From: Apostichopus japonicus
Lineage: Eukaryota > Echinodermata > Holothuroidea > Aspidochirotida > Stichopodidae
Length of the DNA stretch: 64,000 nucleotides
Direction: 5' to 3'
Assembly: GCF_037975245.1 (NCBI RefSeq)
Contig: NC_092581.1
Span: forward strand, 9,308,303 to 9,372,302
This document shows, one piece after another, positions 59,770 to 64,000 of the stretch; position 1 is the first letter of the stretch; every line of letters begins with the position of its first letter. Under the pieces are notes generated by a model. It was given only the letters and a program-made list of their open reading frames with translations, searched no databases and was not told the origin of the DNA. The position numbers were made by a program, and so were the translations under genes.

Positions 59770-62700
59770 ATGGCATCCCTGCTAGAAAAGTTCAAATTCA
59801 CCCAGAAGCCAAAATCGACAATGACCAACGGTAAATCTTCTTGTGAATCCTCAGCAAGTACTTCTCAAGATTCAGAAGGTACAGTAGAAATTACAATACG
59901 ACACAAATAATATCGTATCATATATAATGTCTATGTGGTGTGAGTAAAGGTTTCTTCACATTCAAATACAGATGCAAGCTTGTGAACTTGTCAAAAATGA
60001 ATATGTACAGTAGGCCCCTTGAGCAAGACTGGTTATAGGTTAAAACGTTGAGCATATTGACTTGAACCTGCCATGAATAACAAATGCTGTAATGTGTGGC
60101 TTTGGTTTATATTAAGAATGAATGAAAATATCATGTGACAGCCACAAATAGAAGTGGTCTATTAACACTCCGTTCTAGAACATTGGGCAGTACATAATAT
60201 GAGCTATACCAGATTTTCAGTTGCTTTTTATGATATTTTTGATATGGTAAAATCCCCAAATGTTGTTTCTTAACTTGACCAGTCAAGTTTCATTTTAGGT
60301 AATGAAGTAAAAAAATATGTTATTATTATTCTATTTTGTGTTGAAATTTTCCAAGTTGCATAATAAAAGTTGTTGAAGTACCAAAATACTTGGAAATGAA
60401 ATGGTTTCATTTAATAATCTGGTATTTTTAACGTTTATCTGGTGACAAAATCTGGGTGAATGTTTTAGTTTTTGATCAATTGCAATCATATTTTGATTAA
60501 ATTACTCTGTGGGTTTTGAAAAAGTTTTTGACCAAAGTCAAAAGGCTGCTCGAATTATTAAACTGAAAATAATTTATTCTACTTCTCACGAGCAGTGACT
60601 TGTATCCCAGAGACTCCGTCCTCAGAGAGCAGGAAGAGACTTGAAGCAAGTCCAGTTTTTCATGTAGCGCAAACCCAAAAGCAAACTAAAGGTAAATTTG
60701 TTAACATTTAACAATTGCAAGGATTCCAATCTTTTGATTTAAATGCTACTGAAAGTACTGTCAGTTTGTGCTTTCAACCAAACACGTATTTAATTAGGCC
60801 CTATTGCAATTCACTAAGATACCAGATGAAGTGTTTTCTGAAATTTATGTCATTGAAATTTGAACAATCATTCCATTGCTTGAAAGTTGAAACAATGTAA
60901 ATGAAGTTTGGACGATCATGCAAATTGCTTGAAAAAATGTGAATGCATTTTGGACATTCATAAGTATTCTGCAAAGTTGGTAAAGGAATTGCTAATCCAA
61001 AAACAGTACCACACCATAATGACACAGTTCTAAATATTGAATTGTCTGACCATGTAGCAATGGAAAGTAAGCCACACTAGAAAATCTCTCACTGGGATTT
61101 CTAAACAAGTGAATTAAAATTTGGTTTACTCAAAACTCATCACTATGGAGTAAATTTTGTGTCTTAGCCTTCTTCAATATTTGCTCAAATGTTACTTGTT
61201 GTGTGCGCAATGTAAAGAACGGCACATTTTCGAATTATGCTGTATATATATTATATATATGAACTTATTTTACACTGGGTATATTTTAATTAAAGCAAAG
61301 GCAGAGGTCAACGGAGAGTAATATTTCACCGATTTAAGTTTATCTAAGTCTACCCCAGATGCAGTCTACTCTTTTTAAGTAGACTGGACCGTAATAAGTA
61401 TTAGAATCGTGCTTTCATAAACAAACTTAGAAACTTCTGTCAAGTTTGCACATATTCTCGTCAAAGTTTTAATGGAGTATGTGAAATGTAGATATGTGTG
61501 CGTAATAAAAACACAGCAATCTTGAGATTAATGGGAATGTAAACCAATATTGGATATTGTATAAAAGGTGCCTGTGGTAAGTGTTAAGTTTGCCATAATC
61601 GAACTTACCAGGTTACAACTAAAACAAAGCACTATACCAACAGATATGCTTTTTTTTTTTTAATTCAGAGTTATGTGTACTCTATGTAAACTCTGAGAGT
61701 GTACTTCCCTGTTTACAATAGTTCTTTGCTGCCAAGTAGGCCAATGCTATATTAGTCTTTAGAAGGAGGATATTTGCAAAATTGTTGTTGTTCTTGTGAT
61801 TTATGAGTTTTGCATTGTTTGCCTTTGTAGCTGACAGCTCTGAAAACAGCCCGACATTTCTGACAGATGCCAACTTGAGATCGGAAAAAAACGTACGGCG
61901 GGACATCCTTAGTAACGGTTCCCATGGTTTGACTAAGAAATTGCAAGATCTTCCAGAAGACGATGTGAAAGATTCTGATGAAACCTACTTCAGCGAGAGT
62001 ATCCATAGCAACCGGACAGTTGACTCGGCCAAGGTCAGAGACGATCAAGAATGCCACACAGTCGATGATGAAATCGAGGATGATATGTCACCGGTATTCC
62101 AGAATGAAAATGGAACAGGCATGCCTGAATCAGGAAGTCAAACTCGCCTTCATTCCCCGTCGAGAGACTCGGAGAACGGAGCCAGCGGGGATGATTCATC
62201 CGATAGCGAAATAGAGTCATCGGCCGTAAGGAGAAGAAAAAAGAGAGCTCTAAGTCCTTGGAACGGAAGGCAGGATGATGACGAGAATGGCACCGGAGAG
62301 GAAGATTCGGAAGATGAAGATGAAGATGACTCTGATGATGAAATCGATGTAGCGGTTAAAGAGAAACCTTCCAAGAGAAGAAGAGTAGACATAAGGAAGA
62401 GCAGCAGCATCGATGAAACATTCGAAGAGGCGGGAAACAGTCAGATGAAACAACTGACAGAAATGTTTCCTCACCATTCACAGAAGGTATTTAGAGCCTC
62501 TTCATTTTATCACGAACTGACACAGTCTAGTAGTAGCCTGAATGTATGTACCCTTGTTGTGAACATTTTTAATCATGGTCTCCTCTTACGATAGATTAGG
62601 TATTTTTAAAAAATTGAACCAAACCTGCACATTTTTTTTTTTTTTTAGGAATTAGGCTTACTTGTTTTGACAATCTCTCAGTCCAAATTGAAATTTAAAA

Positions 62701-64000
62701 TATTTTGAAATTGTTATATTAGGCGTTCAAGAAAATGGTTCGCACGTGATACAAGCGAACAATTTTTTAAATATTTTTATTGAAATTTTAATTTCATTGT
62801 TTTGAAGGTCACTTTTAACAATTTCTTTTTTTTAGGATTTAGAGAAAGCCATAAGTCAATGTGAGGGGTCGTTGGACATAGCAGTTAGCTTGTTGATCAA
62901 TGCATCATCGACACAAGAAAACTCAAGAAACCGTGGTAACCAGTCAACAGGAAAAAGAACAAATGAAAATGGAGTTGGAGAGAAGAAGAAAAAGCCACTT
63001 AAAGGAAGACACAGAAGTACATCATCAGAGGATGAGGAAGACAACAAATCTGGAGATAATCGTGGAAGTGGCTCTGGTTGGTTTTTAAATCTGTTTGAGA
63101 TAGTTAAGGCTTAAAACCATTTCATTATATTTGATGGTCTTTCTTTGTTGGAAGCAAAAACATAGTGCAGCTGTAAAATTTTATTTCTGATTTATGAAGG
63201 AGAGATATATTTCTATGCATCTCAGTGACATCTGCATTCGCATCTTTCACGCCATATTCAAGGTACTGTCGCTGGAGCTTGGTAGGTTTTTTCACCGAAA
63301 ACGAACTGGAAGCAAACACTTGTGGTGTCATAGATACTGTATCCATTGCAAAATTGTTCTTGTTTTTCCTCAAAACTCTGCATCTTATTGTCTACTTTGC
63401 AAATTTGGAATGGATAATGATGTGGAGGGGGACCACATTCATTGGTACCGTATTAATTTCCTATCCACATAAGGCAAAAGCTGAAACCTTATAGAACCTC
63501 ATCCTAAATCAAAGCGGTCGAGTGAAAAATATGCAAAACAAGAACACCTCTTAGACGTTATATGGGGTGACCTCAAATTTCACCAGAATGCCTCAAATTA
63601 GTTGCTCTGTCATCGGTCTGATGGATACTACATTGTACACTTAGACTTTCCCTCTAATTGTGTGATTTTGGTGTTTTTCAATAACTGTTTGAAATTGTTC
63701 ATTAGCGTGGTGGTGTTTGATTTGGATACTTGTATAGCAACAGAGATTCAAGTTATCTGATTAAAAAATATTTTGTAGGGAATGGTGAAGATATTCCAGC
63801 TACTTATATAATGGACGAAAGAGAAAGAAAGAGAACAGTAAGATGGAAGTCTTTGACCTCAGTGACCTTAGCCATTCATGTCAGGCAATCGATATGATGT
63901 GACCAAAATAACCAAAATGACCAAAAATTTTGATAAATTCATGTCGCTCTCTTTTTTCCACGAGTTCCCACTTATTTTGTATGTTGTTGTGCCTTATTGT
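59770..64000 (+). CDS. SMARCAD1: SMARCAD1 chromatin remodeller, N-terminal part
   Basis: SNF2-family ATPase with CUE ubiquitin-binding domains, acting in heterochromatin maintenance and DNA-end resection. Coding exons seen are 59770-59878, 60596-60691, 61831-62486, 62836-63076 and 63779-63837, all in phase (387 residues so far). The gene continues past the right edge, so the helicase domain is not seen. The N-terminus (MASLLEKFKFTQK) and a following IPETP block resemble the vertebrate start. Exon 3 encodes a long acidic, Ser-rich region (EEDSEDEDEDDSDDEID) with basic clusters (RRRKKR, KRRR). A CUE-like domain spans exons 3-4, about residues 273-309: MKQLTEMFPHHSQKDLEKAI then CEGSLDIAVSLL. Only one CUE is visible so far; vertebrates have two. 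The ATG follows a splice acceptor directly. Confidence 0.85.

Noticed and set aside
60011-60055. Possible hammerhead remnant (cttgagcaaga ... taaaacgttg)
   Set aside because: Several invariant positions do not match; the similarity is too weak to call.
1-64000. CRISPR arrays, operons, bacterial genes or a viral genome
   Set aside because: All genes are spliced animal genes. The only regular direct repeats are minisatellites and transposon-internal repeats without unique spacers, and I saw no viral proteins.

Overview
This 64 kb window is intron-rich animal nuclear DNA: AT-rich, with small exons, GT-AG introns, dense non-autonomous transposons, minisatellites and many long C or G homopolymers. 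The protein families and intron style are metazoan. Repeated 'taggcct' words and the overall texture suggest an invertebrate deuterostome, most likely an echinoderm, but I cannot prove the species from sequence alone.

I rebuilt six protein-coding genes exon by exon, with every splice phase consistent. From left to right they are: WARS2 (mitochondrial tryptophanyl-tRNA synthetase, +, 5968-10909, 6 coding exons); NUS1 (Nogo-B receptor, dehydrodolichyl diphosphate synthase subunit, +, 16101-20938, 5 exons); MTRES1 (mitochondrial transcription rescue factor, S4-like RNA-binding domain, -, 29041-26574, 3 exons); an OIP5/Mis18-family CENP-A loading factor (+, 30732-36222, 5 exons); NT5DC1 (HAD-type 5'-nucleotidase domain protein, -, 52003-41033, 11 exons); and the N-terminal part of SMARCAD1 (CUE-domain SNF2 chromatin remodeller, +, from 59770, running off the right edge). 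MTRES1/OIP5 and NT5DC1/SMARCAD1 are head-to-head pairs. NUS1/MTRES1 and OIP5/NT5DC1 are tail-to-tail. The genes do not form one pathway; two are mitochondrial, two act on chromatin and one in dolichol synthesis. NUS1, MTRES1 and NT5DC1 also lie together on human 6q21-q22, so part of the block may be ancient synteny.

The rest is introns and intergenic DNA full of mobile elements. I could define several by their ends: hAT-like elements with 8-bp target duplications (13385-13868, 53029-54179, 55693-55986 and a nested pair at 49026-50356/49376-50221); a 1.87 kb element at 43099-44967 carrying eight copies of a 15-bp motif; and a 0.65 kb element at about 14729-15377 with subterminal AACGAATGACA repeats.

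The most unusual items are: a complete minimal hammerhead ribozyme core within a long inverted repeat (about 3823-3946), probably a Penelope-like element terminus; a short retroposon whose 5' head is the U2 snRNA 5' domain (29544-29735); decayed duplicates of the end of NT5DC1 exon 10 that keep splice-donor-like ends; a 22-bp palindromic minisatellite just upstream of the last OIP5 exon; and paired E2F-type sites upstream of OIP5.
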